Of a stretch of DNA of 64,000 nucleotides, positions 24,115 to 32,757 are shown in pieces (the first letter of the stretch is position 1; each line of letters starts with the position of its first letter). The position numbers and the translations under genes were made by a program. The notes under the pieces were generated by a model, which had not been told where the DNA came from, made no database searches, and saw only the letters and a program-made list of their open reading frames with translations. Source of the stretch: Sphingomonas lenta (GTDB lineage Bacteria; Pseudomonadota; Alphaproteobacteria; Sphingomonadales; Sphingomonadaceae); the NCBI RefSeq assembly GCF_002288825.1, contig NZ_NSLI01000003.1, positions 124,001-188,000 of the forward strand. The letters are read 5' to 3'.

Positions 24115-25613
24115 CAGGCGGCGATCCGGGTCGGCACCGCACGCACGCTGTTCAGCGCCGCCTGCTCGCCTTCGCGGCCGGCCTCGTGGTACTCGGCGTC
24201 CTCGTTGACGCTCCAAATGTCGTACACCCGCTCGCCGGCCTGGATGTTGCGGACGGTCAGCATCGCCGTCATCATCGCATGGTCCTGGTTGTTGTAGCGG
24301 TGCATGCCGTTGCGGCCCACGCAGTGGAGCGTCGGGTGGCGCGCCTCCAGCTCCTCGCGCATCGCGTCGACATTGTCGCGGTAATCGTCGTCGTAGACGG
24401 GATAGGCCTTCTCCTGGCGCACCACCACGCCGCCTTCGACCTGGGAGGGTTCGAGCAGGCCCAAGGTCGCCATCTCGCGCGTCGCGAGCGCCACCAAGTC
24501 GTCGTCGGACGAAGACCAGAGCCCGTCGCCCTCGAAGCAGAAATATTCGAGGCCGACGCAGGCGATCTCGGGGTCGGGCACCATCTCGGGCGACCAGGAG
24601 CGGAAGTTCTGGACGCGGCCGACCTTCACCTTCGAATCGTGGATGTAGATCCAGTTGTCGGGGAACAGGTCGGGCGAGCGCACCATCAGCGCCACCGTCA
24701 GGAAGTCGCGGTAGCGTAAGGCGGACGCCTGCGGCAGCGTCTGCGGCAGCGGATGGAGGCGACCCGCCAGCTCGCGCATGGGTGCCGAACAGATGACGTG
24801 GCCGGCGTTGATCGTGACCTTCTCGCCCGCCTGATCGGTCGCCTGCACGACCCAACGTCCGGTCGCGTCGTCGTGACGAAGCTGCTTGAGCGCGTGGCCC
24901 ATCAGCACGCGGTTGCCGTGCTCGACCACCCGGTCGCGCGCGGCGTCCCACATCATGCCGGGCCCGAGCCGCGGATAGCGGAAGGATTCGAGCAGCGTCT
25001 TGGTCTGCATGCCGTCGTTCGGGCGCTTGTTGAGGCCGAGCGAGCGCTTGAGGCCGTCCAGCACCGCCGCGCCGAGCGACAGGCCCTTGATGCGCTGCGC
25101 CGCCCAATCGGCCGACATCCGGTCGCAGGGCATGCCCCAGACCTTCTCGGTGTAGGTCTTGAAGAAGATGGAGTAGAGCTTCCAGCCGAACTGGTTGACC
25201 ACCCAGTCCTCGAACGAGCGGACGTTGGGGTTGGGCCGCAGCTTCGCTTTAAGATAGCTCGCCATGCACAAGCTCGAGCGCCAAAGCCCAAGGTTCGCCA
25301 GCGCCTCGAAGGCGCGCAGCGGGTAGCTGTAGAACTTACCCTCGTAATAGATGCGGCTCATCCGCGGCCGCTCGATGAAATCGTCGGGCAGCAGCTCGTT
25401 CCAGAGGTCGACGACCTCCTTCGACTTGGAGAAGAAGCGGTGGCCGCCGATGTCGAATCGGAAGCCCTGATGCTCGACCGTGCGGCTGATGCCGCCGACA
25501 TAGGTCGGGTCGCGCTCGATCACGGTGACGGAATAACCGGCTTTCCCCAACAGGTAAGCGGCGGTCAACCCCGCCGGCCCCGCGCCGATCACCGCAACGT
25601 CGACTGCACCCAT
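24114..25613 (-). CDS. FAD-dependent oxidoreductase (UDP-galactopyranose mutase/PPOX-like)
   Basis: The 499-residue protein begins with a dinucleotide-binding motif (VIGAGPAGLTAAYLL, then IERD, residues 7-38) and GGISRTVEHQGFRFDIGGHRFF, which contacts FAD in the UDP-galactopyranose mutase and protoporphyrinogen oxidase superfamily. Other blocks are KTYTEKVWGMPCDRMSADWAAQRIKGLSL, here indicated by its position (about 165-195), and VGRNGMHRYNNQDHAMMTAM near the C-terminus. Such proteins recur in polysaccharide clusters. As first gene of the operon with two membrane proteins, it may modify a sugar nucleotide or lipid-linked sugar. Confidence 0.82.
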   Translation of the reverse strand: MGAVDVAVIGAGPAGLTAAYLLGKAGYSVTVIERDPTYVGGISRTVEHQGFRFDIGGHRFFSKSKEVVDLWNELLPDDFIERPRMSRIYYEGKFYSYPLRAFEALANLGLWRSSLCMASYLKAKLRPNPNVRSFEDWVVNQFGWKLYSIFFKTYTEKVWGMPCDRMSADWAAQRIKGLSLGAAVLDGLKRSLGLNKRPNDGMQTKTLLESFRYPRLGPGMMWDAARDRVVEHGNRVLMGHALKQLRHDDATGRWVVQATDQAGEKVTINAGHVICSAPMRELAGRLHPLPQTLPQASALRYRDFLTVALMVRSPDLFPDNWIYIHDSKVKVGRVQNFRSWSPEMVPDPEIACVGLEYFCFEGDGLWSSSDDDLVALATREMATLGLLEPSQVEGGVVVRQEKAYPVYDDDYRDNVDAMREELEARHPTLHCVGRNGMHRYNNQDHAMMTAMLTVRNIQAGERVYDIWSVNEDAEYHEAGREGEQAALNSVRAVPTRIAA

Positions 25614-25689
25614 GTCCCACGTCCCCCTTTGTGTACGGGGGAGGGATGAACGAGGATGGTTGAAGGGCGGTTAATGGGCGGGCCGTCCT

Positions 25690-25836
25690 AAATTCCTCCC
25701 CCGCCCACGGCGGGGGAGGGGGACCAGCCGTAGGCTGGTGGAGGGGGAGCAACGGGATGCGGCAGCGCCCTGCACCCCCTCCACCACGCCGCAAGCGGCG
25801 CGGTCCCCCTCCCACGCTTACAGCGGGGGAGGAATT
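25690..25836. repeat. Large intergenic inverted repeat (CCCCTCC type)
   Basis: Two arms, 25690-25749 and 25774-25836, are rich in CCCCCTCC/GGAGGGGG and begin and end with AATTCCTCCCCC/GGGGGAGGAATT. Inside each arm are smaller hairpins (ACCAGCC-GTA-GGCTGGT, CGCCGC-AAG-CGGCG). This pattern is typical of intergenic repeats in sphingomonads. It fills most of the gap between argG and the FAD oxidoreductase start. Confidence 0.8.
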
Positions 25837-25841
25837 CGGCT

Positions 25842-27059
25842 CTACCTGTCCCGCCGCCCGAGCAGCCTCAGTCGCAACGCGTTGAGCTTGATGAACCCCG
25901 CCGCGTCGCGCTGGTCGTACGCGCCCTGGTCGTCCTCGAAGGTGACGACCTTCTCCGAGTAGAGCGAATGGGGCGAGCGCCGCCCGGTGACGTGCACGCC
26001 GCCCTTGTAGAGCTTGAGGCGGACGGTGCCCGTGACCTTGTCCTGGCTCGCGTCGATGGCGGCCTGGAGCATCTCGCGCTCGGGCGAGAACCAGAAGCCG
26101 TTATACACCAGCTCGGCGTAGCGGGGCGCGAGCTCGTCCTTCAGGTGCGCCGCGCCGCGATCGAGCGTCAGCTGCTCGATCGCGCGGTGCGCGGCGTGGA
26201 GGATGGTGCCGCCGGGCGTCTCGTACATGCCGCGCGACTTCATCCCGACGAAGCGGTTCTCGACGAGGTCCAGGCGGCCGATGCCGTGCGTGCGACCGAG
26301 GTCGTTCAACCGCGCCAGCAAGGACGCGGGGCTCAGGCCCTCGCCGTTGACCGCGACCGCGTCGCCGCGTTCGAAGTCGATGGTGATCACCTCCGGCGTG
26401 TCGGGCGCGTCTTCCGGGTTCACCGTGCGCGAGAAGACGTAATCGGGCACTTCGTCCCACGGATCCTCCAGCACCTTGCCCTCCGACGAGGTGTGCAGCA
26501 GGTTCGCGTCGGTCGAGAAGGGCGCCTCGCCGCGCTTGTCGCGCGGGATCGGGATCTGGCGCGACTCGGCGTACTCGATCAGCTTGGTGCGGCTCGTCAG
26601 GTCCCACTCGCGCCAGGGCGCGATCACCTTGATGTCGGGATTGAGCGCGTAATAGCCGAGCTCGAAGCGGACCTGGTCGTTTCCCTTGCCCGTGGCGCCG
26701 TGCGCGACCGCGTCTGCGTTCACCTGGGCGGCGATCTCGATCTGCCGCTTGGCGATTAGCGGCCGCGCGATGGAGGTGCCCAGCAGGTATAGCCCTTCAT
26801 AGAGCGCGTTGGCGCGCATCATCGGATAGACGTAATCGCGCACGAACTCCTCGCGAAGGTCGTCGATGAACACGTGCTCGGGCTTGATGCCCATGAGCAG
26901 CGCCTTCTCGCGCGCGGGCTCCAGCTCCTCGCCTTGGCCCAGGTCGGCGGTGAAGGTGACGACCTCGCAAGCATAGGTGTCCTGCAGCCACCGCAGGATC
27001 ACGCTGGTGTCCAGACCGCCCGAATAGGCGAGCACGACGCGATTGATCTGGTCGGTCAC
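25842..27059 (-). CDS. argG: Argininosuccinate synthase
   Basis: The enzyme joins citrulline and aspartate with ATP in arginine synthesis. The 405-residue protein has the PP-loop [10 protein letters not shown] (residues 10-19), [10 protein letters not shown], the substrate-binding block [13 protein letters not shown] (about 119-131) and [18 protein letters not shown]. Length and motifs are canonical. It is a single-gene unit flanked by a large intergenic repeat and divergent from the EF-hand genes. Confidence 0.97.
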   Translation of the reverse strand: MTDQINRVVLAYSGGLDTSVILRWLQDTYACEVVTFTADLGQGEELEPAREKALLMGIKPEHVFIDDLREEFVRDYVYPMMRANALYEGLYLLGTSIARPLIAKRQIEIAAQVNADAVAHGATGKGNDQVRFELGYYALNPDIKVIAPWREWDLTSRTKLIEYAESRQIPIPRDKRGEAPFSTDANLLHTSSEGKVLEDPWDEVPDYVFSRTVNPEDAPDTPEVITIDFERGDAVAVNGEGLSPASLLARLNDLGRTHGIGRLDLVENRFVGMKSRGMYETPGGTILHAAHRAIEQLTLDRGAAHLKDELAPRYAELVYNGFWFSPEREMLQAAIDASQDKVTGTVRLKLYKGGVHVTGRRSPHSLYSEKVVTFEDDQGAYDQRDAAGFIKLNALRLRLLGRRDR

Positions 27060-27169
27060 GGGCGGATCCTTCTGGCGGTGGCGGTAAATCGGGTGCGCCC
27101 CTATCTGCCGTTCAGATTCCGTACAAGCCTGCCCGCTATCGTCGCAGGCACCGCATTTTGGGAGCCTCC

Positions 27170-27580
27170 ATGTCCGTGCGTTACTTCATCGTTCCGCTCG
27201 CCCTGCTCGCCGCGCCTGCGCTCGCCCAGGAGACGCAGGCCAGCGCCGCCGCCAAGTTCTCGCGCGAGTTCGCGCAGCTGGACCAGAACAAGGACGGCGT
27301 GCTCACCAAGGACGAGGTCACGCAGCGCATGGGCCGCGTGCGCGCCCAGACCAAGACGGGCGTGCAGAAGATCGACCCCACGCACACCAAACGCCTGGCC
27401 GACCTGTGGTTCGCCCGGGCCGACCTCAACAAGAACGGCAAGGTGACGGAGGCGGAGGCGCAGACCCTCTTCGCCGCGATCTTCAAGCGCTACGACCGCA
27501 ACGGCGACGGCGTGCTGGGCGGCGAGCGTACGGCGGCGGGTCCCACCGCGCCTAAGGCCAAAGCGCCGGAAGGGCGCTGA
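27170..27580 (+). CDS. Secreted EF-hand protein (paralogue 1)
   Basis: The 136-residue protein starts at ATG 27170 after GGGAG. A signal peptide ([20 protein letters not shown]) is followed by three EF-hand loops: [24 protein letters not shown] and [12 protein letters not shown]. The residues at loop positions 1, 3, 5 and 12 fit calcium binding in the first two; the third ends in ER. It is a periplasmic calcium-binding protein of unknown role. A tandem paralogue follows 57 bp downstream. Confidence 0.85.
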   Translation: MSVRYFIVPLALLAAPALAQETQASAAAKFSREFAQLDQNKDGVLTKDEVTQRMGRVRAQTKTGVQKIDPTHTKRLADLWFARADLNKNGKVTEAEAQTLFAAIFKRYDRNGDGVLGGERTAAGPTAPKAKAPEGR

Positions 27581-27637
27581 CGGATACAAGCGGGCGCGCG
27601 CCCGTTGGGCGGGGGCACCAGCGTTTCAGGAGTTCCC

Positions 27638-28024
27638 ATGCGTTTCCTCCCCGTCCTGATCCTCATGGGCCTGGCCGCGCCCGCCATCGCCCAGTCGCCG
27701 CCGCCGAACCGCCAGGAGTCGCGCGCTTGGGTGCGCGCCCAGTTCGCGCGCTCCGATCTCAACCGTGACGGCGTGCTCTCGCGCGGCGAGGTGACGCAGG
27801 CCGTCAACCGCCATTACGGCCGCCTGTCGACGGGCCGGAGCCGCATCATGACCAACATGTGGTTCAACCGCCTGGACGGGAACCGGTCGAACTCGATCAG
27901 CCGGAGCGAGGCGCTGGGCGCGGCCGACGAGTTCTGGGGCCGGTTCGACCGCAACCGCGACGGCCGCATCGGCCCGCGCGAGCGGCCCGCGGCCGAGGCG
28001 TTCCTCCGCAACCCGGCGCGCTAG
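27638..28024 (+). CDS. Secreted EF-hand protein (paralogue 2)
   Basis: The 128-residue protein starts at ATG 27638 after CAGGAG. A signal peptide (MRFLPVLILMGLAAPAIAQ) precedes EF-hand loops DLNRDGVLSRGE, a degenerate DGNRSNSISRSE, and DRNRDGRIGPRE. Its order and spacing match the gene upstream, so the pair arose by tandem duplication. The middle loop has lost the glycine, which may weaken calcium binding. Confidence 0.83.
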   Translation: MRFLPVLILMGLAAPAIAQSPPPNRQESRAWVRAQFARSDLNRDGVLSRGEVTQAVNRHYGRLSTGRSRIMTNMWFNRLDGNRSNSISRSEALGAADEFWGRFDRNRDGRIGPRERPAAEAFLRNPAR

Positions 28025-28070
28025 ACTCTACTGTCCGCCCGCGCGACACTCCCGACGAGGGAGGACGCGC

Positions 28071-28463
28071 ATGGCCGAGGATGTCGAGTCGTTGTTGGCG
28101 GGCGTCACGCCACCCGAACGTCAGACGGACGCCCGCGCGGTCGCGGCGCTCATGGGCCGCGTATCGGGCGAGCCAGCTGCACCCTGGGGCTCGATGATCG
28201 GCTTCGGCCGCTATCGCTACCGTTACGAGTCGGGCCGCGAGGGCGAGGCGTTCCGGATCGGCTTCGCGCCCCGCAAGAGCGAACTGGTGCTGTACCTGCT
28301 GGACGATTTCGCCCGCCGCGACGAGATGCTGGCCAGGTTGGGCAAGCATCGCACCGGCAAGTCGTGCCTGTACGTGAAGCGGCTGGCGGACGTGGACGCG
28401 GGCGTGCTGGAGCAGCTGGTCGCAGCATCCTGGCGACACATGGCGGAGAAGTACCCCACTTAA
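28071..28463 (+). CDS. DUF1801 domain protein
   Basis: The 130-residue protein matches the YdhG-like DUF1801 fold: VAALMGRVSGEPAAPWGSMIGFGRYRYRYESG (about 25-56) and KHRTGKSCLYVKRLADVDAGVLEQLV near the C-terminus. The family is small, cytosolic and of unknown function, distantly related to frataxin-like folds. It has its own start with GGGAGG upstream. Confidence 0.85.
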   Translation: MAEDVESLLAGVTPPERQTDARAVAALMGRVSGEPAAPWGSMIGFGRYRYRYESGREGEAFRIGFAPRKSELVLYLLDDFARRDEMLARLGKHRTGKSCLYVKRLADVDAGVLEQLVAASWRHMAEKYPT

Positions 28464-28472
28464 GCGCTCTTT

Positions 28473-28569
28473 CGTCATCCCGGACTTGTTCCGGGGCCCA
28501 TCGTGGTGTGGACGATCCGCCCGGAGCGCGCGTACGACGATGGATGCCGGAACAAGTCCGGCATGACGG
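28473..28569. repeat. Intergenic inverted repeat (palindrome family 2, copy 2)
   Basis: Arms 28473-28502 and 28540-28569 carry CGTCATCCCGGACTTGTTCC and its inverse, closely matching the copy at 4741-4873. The element lies between convergent stops, where it could act as a bidirectional terminator or mRNA stabiliser. Confidence 0.82.
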
Positions 28570-28587
28570 AGGAGGGTCGAAGGCGGT

Positions 28588-29808
28588 TCAGCGCAACCGC
28601 AGCTCCGCCTCTCCCACATAGTCCCGCACCACCGGCACCACCCGCCGCCCGCGCGCGAGCTGCAGTTGGTAGTTGCACAAGCCCCCGAACTCGAACGCCG
28701 CCGCCGCGCCCGCGAGGTAGAAGATCCACATGCGCCAGAAGCGCTCGTCGTACATCGCGACGATCCGATCGCGCGCGGCGACCGCGCGGGCGTACCAGTG
28801 GCGGATCGTCCAGGCGTAGTGGAGCCGGAGCACCTCCACGTCGGTCGGGAACAGGCGCAGGCCCTCATACGCGCGCACGATCTCCGACAAGGCCGGGTTG
28901 TAGCCGCCGGGGAAGATGTACTTGGCGGTCCAGGCGTCCGTCACGCCGGGCTTGCCCATCCGCCCGATCGTGTGGAGCAGCATCGCGCCGTCGTCCGTGA
29001 GCAGGTCGCGGCACTTGGCGAAGAACCGCCGGTAGTGCGGCGGGCCGACATGTTCGAACATGCCGACCGACACGATGCGGTCGAACCTGTCGGACACGTC
29101 GCGATAATCGCGGAGCTCGAAGCGCACCTTGTCGGCGACGCCCGCCGCCTCGGCGCGCGAGCGGGCGACGGCGAGCTGCTCGGTCGACAGCGTCACGCCC
29201 AGCACTTCCGCGCCCGTCTTCCGGTGGAGGTACAAGGCCAGCCCGCCCCAGCCGCAGCCGATGTCGAGCACGCGCATGCCGGGTTCGAGCAGCAGCTTGG
29301 CGGCGATATGCGCCTTCTTGTCGGCCTGCGCCTGCTCCAGGCTCACGCCCGGGTCGGTGAAGTAGGCGCAGCTATATTGCAGGTCCTCGTCGAGGAAGAG
29401 CCGGTAGAAGTCGGCCGAGAGGTCGTAATGGTGCGCGACGTTGCGCCGCGACCGCCTGCGCCAGTTGAACCGGTCGACGCGGTAGCGCGCTCGCGCGAGC
29501 GCGCGGCCCGCGCCCGACTTCAGCGCGCCGCCGCCCGCCTCCCAGGCGTTGGAGGCCTTGAGCATGCGGACGAGGTCCCACACCTCGCCCTCATCGACAG
29601 CCAAACGACCGTGGGTGAACATCTCGCCCGCGCCCAGCGCCGGATTTGAAAGGATCGCGCGCTCCGCGCCGCGGTCGGCGAAGCGGATGGTGACGTCGGG
29701 GAAGTCGGGGTCGCTGCTCCCGAACGTCGCGCGCGATCCGTCGGGGTGGACGACCGTCAGCCGGCCGCGCTTGACCGCTCCGCCTAAGAACCGGTCGATC
29801 AGCGGCAC
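28588..29808 (-). CDS. cfa: Cyclopropane-fatty-acyl-phospholipid synthase family methyltransferase
   Basis: The 406-residue protein transfers a methylene from S-adenosylmethionine to unsaturated acyl chains of membrane lipids. It has an N-terminal lipid-binding region, then AHHYDLSADFYRLFLDEDLQYSCAYF, positions about 125-150, SAM motif I LDIGCGWGGLALYL, TLSTEQLAVA and the FEHVGPPHYRRFF block. It is the last gene of a four-gene run (TauE, cytochrome b, molybdopterin oxidoreductase, Cfa) with 12 bp from its upstream neighbour. Confidence 0.9.
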   Translation of the reverse strand: MPLIDRFLGGAVKRGRLTVVHPDGSRATFGSSDPDFPDVTIRFADRGAERAILSNPALGAGEMFTHGRLAVDEGEVWDLVRMLKASNAWEAGGGALKSGAGRALARARYRVDRFNWRRRSRRNVAHHYDLSADFYRLFLDEDLQYSCAYFTDPGVSLEQAQADKKAHIAAKLLLEPGMRVLDIGCGWGGLALYLHRKTGAEVLGVTLSTEQLAVARSRAEAAGVADKVRFELRDYRDVSDRFDRIVSVGMFEHVGPPHYRRFFAKCRDLLTDDGAMLLHTIGRMGKPGVTDAWTAKYIFPGGYNPALSEIVRAYEGLRLFPTDVEVLRLHYAWTIRHWYARAVAARDRIVAMYDERFWRMWIFYLAGAAAAFEFGGLCNYQLQLARGRRVVPVVRDYVGEAELRLR

Positions 29809-29820
29809 CGGGTCACCCGG

Positions 29821-30567
29821 CTAGATCCCGGCGTACCAGTCATAGTCGTAATGGTCCTCCCAGAACCCGCCGCGGCCCAGCCCGATGCCGTCCAGGCTCG
29901 CCACCGCGTCTATGCCCATCAGGTACTTGGCGTGCTTGTAGCCGAGCTGCCGCTCGACGCGGAGCCGTGCGGGGGCGCCGTGGCCGATGTCGAGCAACCG
30001 GCCGTTGAGGCCGAGCGCGACGATCGTCTGGGGATGCCAGGCGTCGACCATGTCGATCGACTCGTAATAATTTCGCCCGTTCGGGTAGCGGTCGGCGCAG
30101 CGGAACACGACGTAGTTCGCGCTCCGCCGCACGCTCGCGGCGTGAAGGATCGTGCCGAGCATCGGCCCCGTCCAGCGCCCGATCGCGCTCCACCCCTCCA
30201 CGCAGTCGTGCCGCGTGATCTGCTCGCGCAACGGCATGGAGCGGAGCTGGGCGAGGCTGAGCGCCAGCGGCCGGTCGACGAGCCCGCCTACCTGCAGCCG
30301 CCAGTCGACGAAGCCGTTCGCGGCGAGCGCCTGGTACTCCGGCGTGCCCGGGTTGTTGTTCCCGTTGACGCGGAACACGGGCGACAGGTCCTCGGCCGCG
30401 TACTCGCGCGCCAGCGCCGAGCGGTCGGTGATCGCGCGGTGCAGCCCGCGATGAAAGTTCTCGCCGGAGAAGAGCAGGCGCTTGGCCGCGGGCACCTCCA
30501 GCACGCGGTCGCAACCGCCGAGCATCAGCGCGCCGCCGCCGACGACGAGATCGCGACGGCGGATCAT
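29821..30567 (-). CDS. Molybdopterin-dependent oxidoreductase (SUOX/MsrP fold)
   Basis: The 248-residue protein has the sulfite-oxidase-type molybdopterin fold with the Mo-ligand cysteine in ITRHDCVEGWSAIGRWTG (C122). The N-terminus (MIRRRDLVVGGGALMLGGC) is an exported twin-arginine-like signal ending in a possible lipobox (LGGC). It begins at ATG 30567, overlapping the cytochrome b stop by 4 bp. With the cytochrome as electron partner and a TauE exporter next to it, sulfite or a sulfoxide is the most plausible substrate class. The exact substrate is unknown. Confidence 0.83.
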   Translation of the reverse strand: MIRRRDLVVGGGALMLGGCDRVLEVPAAKRLLFSGENFHRGLHRAITDRSALAREYAAEDLSPVFRVNGNNNPGTPEYQALAANGFVDWRLQVGGLVDRPLALSLAQLRSMPLREQITRHDCVEGWSAIGRWTGPMLGTILHAASVRRSANYVVFRCADRYPNGRNYYESIDMVDAWHPQTIVALGLNGRLLDIGHGAPARLRVERQLGYKHAKYLMGIDAVASLDGIGLGRGGFWEDHYDYDWYAGI

Positions 30568-31268
30568 TCGGGGACCTTCCACCTGCCGGTCACCATGGAA
30601 CGCAGCTCGTTCCACGTCCCCGCCAGGATCACCAGCGTCAGGTGCACCACCGTGAACAGCGCGATGAGGCCGGACGCGATGAAGTGGATCGAGCGGGCCG
30701 ACTGCCGCCCGCCCAGCAGGTCGAGGATCCAGGGAAAGGTCGCGTTGAGCCAAGGCGACAGCGCCATGCCCGTCAGGATCGCGAGCGGGAGGAGGACGAA
30801 CAGCACGAGCGCGTAGGAGAGCTTCTGGAACAGGTTGTACTGGTCTGGCGCCTCGGGATCGTGGAAGCGGAAGTCGAGGTGCGCGCGGAAGTCGGCCCAG
30901 ATATGCCGCCGGCTGAGTTCACCGCGCCTGATCGCGAGCTTGCGCTGGAAATGCCGGTTCAGCAAGCTCACGACCATGTAGGCGAGCAGCCCGAAGCCCA
31001 GCACCACCGCGAAGAACAGGTGCCAGCGCCTGGACAGCGCGAGGCTGTAATAGCCGGGGATCGTCACCCAGTCGGGAAAGCGCGGCACCTCCGCCCAAGC
31101 CGCGTCGAAGTTCGCGCCATACTCGCCCCAGTAGAGCCGCCGGTGCGCGTTCGAGATGCCGAGCCCCGAGCCCAAGAGCACGATCACCGCGACCGCGTTG
31201 ACCCAGTGCCACACGCGCGTCGCGAGGCGATGCCGTTTGACGATCGTGCCGGGCGGGACCTCGCTCAC
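30564..31268 (-). CDS. Membrane cytochrome b partner of the molybdoenzyme
   Basis: The 234-residue protein is a cytochrome b561-type subunit with four or five helices: WVNAVAVIVLLGSGLGI, WHLFFAVVLGFGLLAYMV, LSYALVLFVLLPLAILTGMAL and IHFIASGLIALFTVVHL. Its histidines at RLATRVWHW, RRWHLFF, SIHFI and VVHL fit di-haem ligation. It should pass quinol electrons to or from the oxidoreductase, to which it is translationally coupled. Confidence 0.83.
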   Translation of the reverse strand: MSEVPPGTIVKRHRLATRVWHWVNAVAVIVLLGSGLGISNAHRRLYWGEYGANFDAAWAEVPRFPDWVTIPGYYSLALSRRWHLFFAVVLGFGLLAYMVVSLLNRHFQRKLAIRRGELSRRHIWADFRAHLDFRFHDPEAPDQYNLFQKLSYALVLFVLLPLAILTGMALSPWLNATFPWILDLLGGRQSARSIHFIASGLIALFTVVHLTLVILAGTWNELRSMVTGRWKVPE

Positions 31269-31278
31269 GCCCGCAGAT

Positions 31279-32037
31279 CTAGGCGTAGGCGCGCCAGAAG
31301 AAAACCAGCGTGGTCGCCAAGGTGACGAGCAGCGTCCACGCCCTGACCAGCGGCGGCGACAGGCGCTTGCCGAGATGCGCGCCCGCCCAGCCCCCTAAGC
31401 TCGCGCCCGCCAGCATCGGCAGGCAGGCGCGCCACTCGACCATGCCGACGGCGACGAACACCAGCGCCGCCGCGAAGTTCGCGACCGCCAGCATCAGCGT
31501 CCGCGGCGCGAACAGCGCGCGGGGGCCGATGCCCGCGAGCAGCCCGTAGACCGCGGTCGTGATCAGCCCCACGCCGCCCCCGAAATAGCCGCCGTACACG
31601 CCCAGCAGCGTCTGCGCCGCGACCAGCGTCCGCGCGCCGATCGTGACCCGCGCGTGCAGCCACTCGGCGGCGCGCTTGCCGAACGCGATGACGAGGAAGG
31701 CGAACAGCAGCAGCCAGGGGATGATCACGTCGAACGTCGCGCTCGGCGTCACCACGAGCAGCCAGCTCCCCACCAACCCGCCCGCGAAGGTGATCGCCGC
31801 CAGCATGCGCACGCCCACCCCGCCCAGGGGTGCAAGCTCGTCGCGGAACGCCCAGGCGCTCGCCCCCGCGCCGGGCAGCAGCGCAACGTTGCTGGTCGCG
31901 TTGGCGACGTTCGCGGGCAGCCCCAGCGCGATCAGCGACGGCAACGTCGCGAACGTACCGCCACCCGCCAGCGCGTTCATCGCGCCGCCCACCGTTCCGG
32001 CGGCGAAGGGCAGGGCGAGGGAGGCCGGGTCGGGCAT
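31279..32037 (-). CDS. Sulfite exporter TauE/SafE family protein
   Basis: The 252-residue protein has eight hydrophobic helices in two repeats, each with the family's glycine-rich signature (GGTFATLPSLIALGLP and VYGGYFGGGVGLITTAVYG). TauE/SafE proteins export sulfite, sulfoacetate or other small organic anions. It is first in the operon with the cytochrome b and molybdenum genes (10-bp gap), which supports a link to sulfur oxyanions. Confidence 0.85.
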   Translation of the reverse strand: MPDPASLALPFAAGTVGGAMNALAGGGTFATLPSLIALGLPANVANATSNVALLPGAGASAWAFRDELAPLGGVGVRMLAAITFAGGLVGSWLLVVTPSATFDVIIPWLLLFAFLVIAFGKRAAEWLHARVTIGARTLVAAQTLLGVYGGYFGGGVGLITTAVYGLLAGIGPRALFAPRTLMLAVANFAAALVFVAVGMVEWRACLPMLAGASLGGWAGAHLGKRLSPPLVRAWTLLVTLATTLVFFWRAYA

Positions 32038-32138
32038 GCGCGCCTATCGCCCGCCGCCGCGCGCTTGTCGACGGCCCATGGGCGCGGGGCGCTGCGCCGG
32101 AAGCGGATAATTAACCGAACCGGCGCTAGGCCGCGGAC

Positions 32139-32753
32139 ATGAGGAGCGGCGGCATGCGCAAGGCCTGGATCATCGACTTCGCCGAGCGCGCCTTCGTGGT
32201 CGCGCTCGCCGTGCCTTTCATGGCCGCGTTCCTGTCCTACTCGACCGCCCATCCGTACGTGCTGCTGCTCGCCTGCATGGAGCTGGCGACCGCGGTCATG
32301 ATCCTGATCCGCCGGCCCGGCGAGGCCGCCACCGCGCCCTGGCCCGTCTTCCTCGCCTTTGCGGGTACGGGGTTCCCGCTCTTCGTGCGGCCCGGCGGCA
32401 CGGGCCTGATCGATCCCGCGGCCGCCCTCTCGATCATGGGCGTGGGCGCGACGGTGAGCTTCCTCGCCAAGCTGTTCCTGAACAGGAGCTTCGGCATCAT
32501 CGCCGCGAACCGCGGCACCAAGACGGGCGGGCCGTACCGCTTCGTCCGCCACCCGATGTACGCGGGCTATTTCGTCACGCATGTCGGCTTCGTGCTCGCC
32601 AACGCGTCCGCCTGGAACGTCGGCGTGTACCTGATCGCCTGGACGCTGCTCGTCCTGCGCATCCGCGAGGAGGAGGCGATGCTGCTCCGCGACCCCGCCT
32701 ACCGGCGGTTCGCCGAGCGGGTCCGCTGGCGCGTCGTCCCCGGCCTCTACTGA
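32139..32753 (+). CDS. ICMT/PEMT-like membrane methyltransferase
   Basis: The 204-residue integral membrane protein has the SAM-binding signature of the isoprenylcysteine carboxyl methyltransferase/PEMT family: TGGPYRFVRHPMYAGYF (about 128-144) and REEEAMLLRDPAYRRFAERV near the C-terminus. Bacterial members methylate lipids or unknown small molecules. ATG 32139 or the internal ATG 32154 (MRKAW) could be the start; GGAGCGGC precedes the second. It is convergent with rlmN. Confidence 0.82.
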   Translation: MRSGGMRKAWIIDFAERAFVVALAVPFMAAFLSYSTAHPYVLLLACMELATAVMILIRRPGEAATAPWPVFLAFAGTGFPLFVRPGGTGLIDPAAALSIMGVGATVSFLAKLFLNRSFGIIAANRGTKTGGPYRFVRHPMYAGYFVTHVGFVLANASAWNVGVYLIAWTLLVLRIREEEAMLLRDPAYRRFAERVRWRVVPGLY

Positions 32754-32757
32754 CGCC

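Noticed and set aside
25690-25836. CRISPR array
   Set aside because: There are only two inverted arms and no regular repeat-spacer series.
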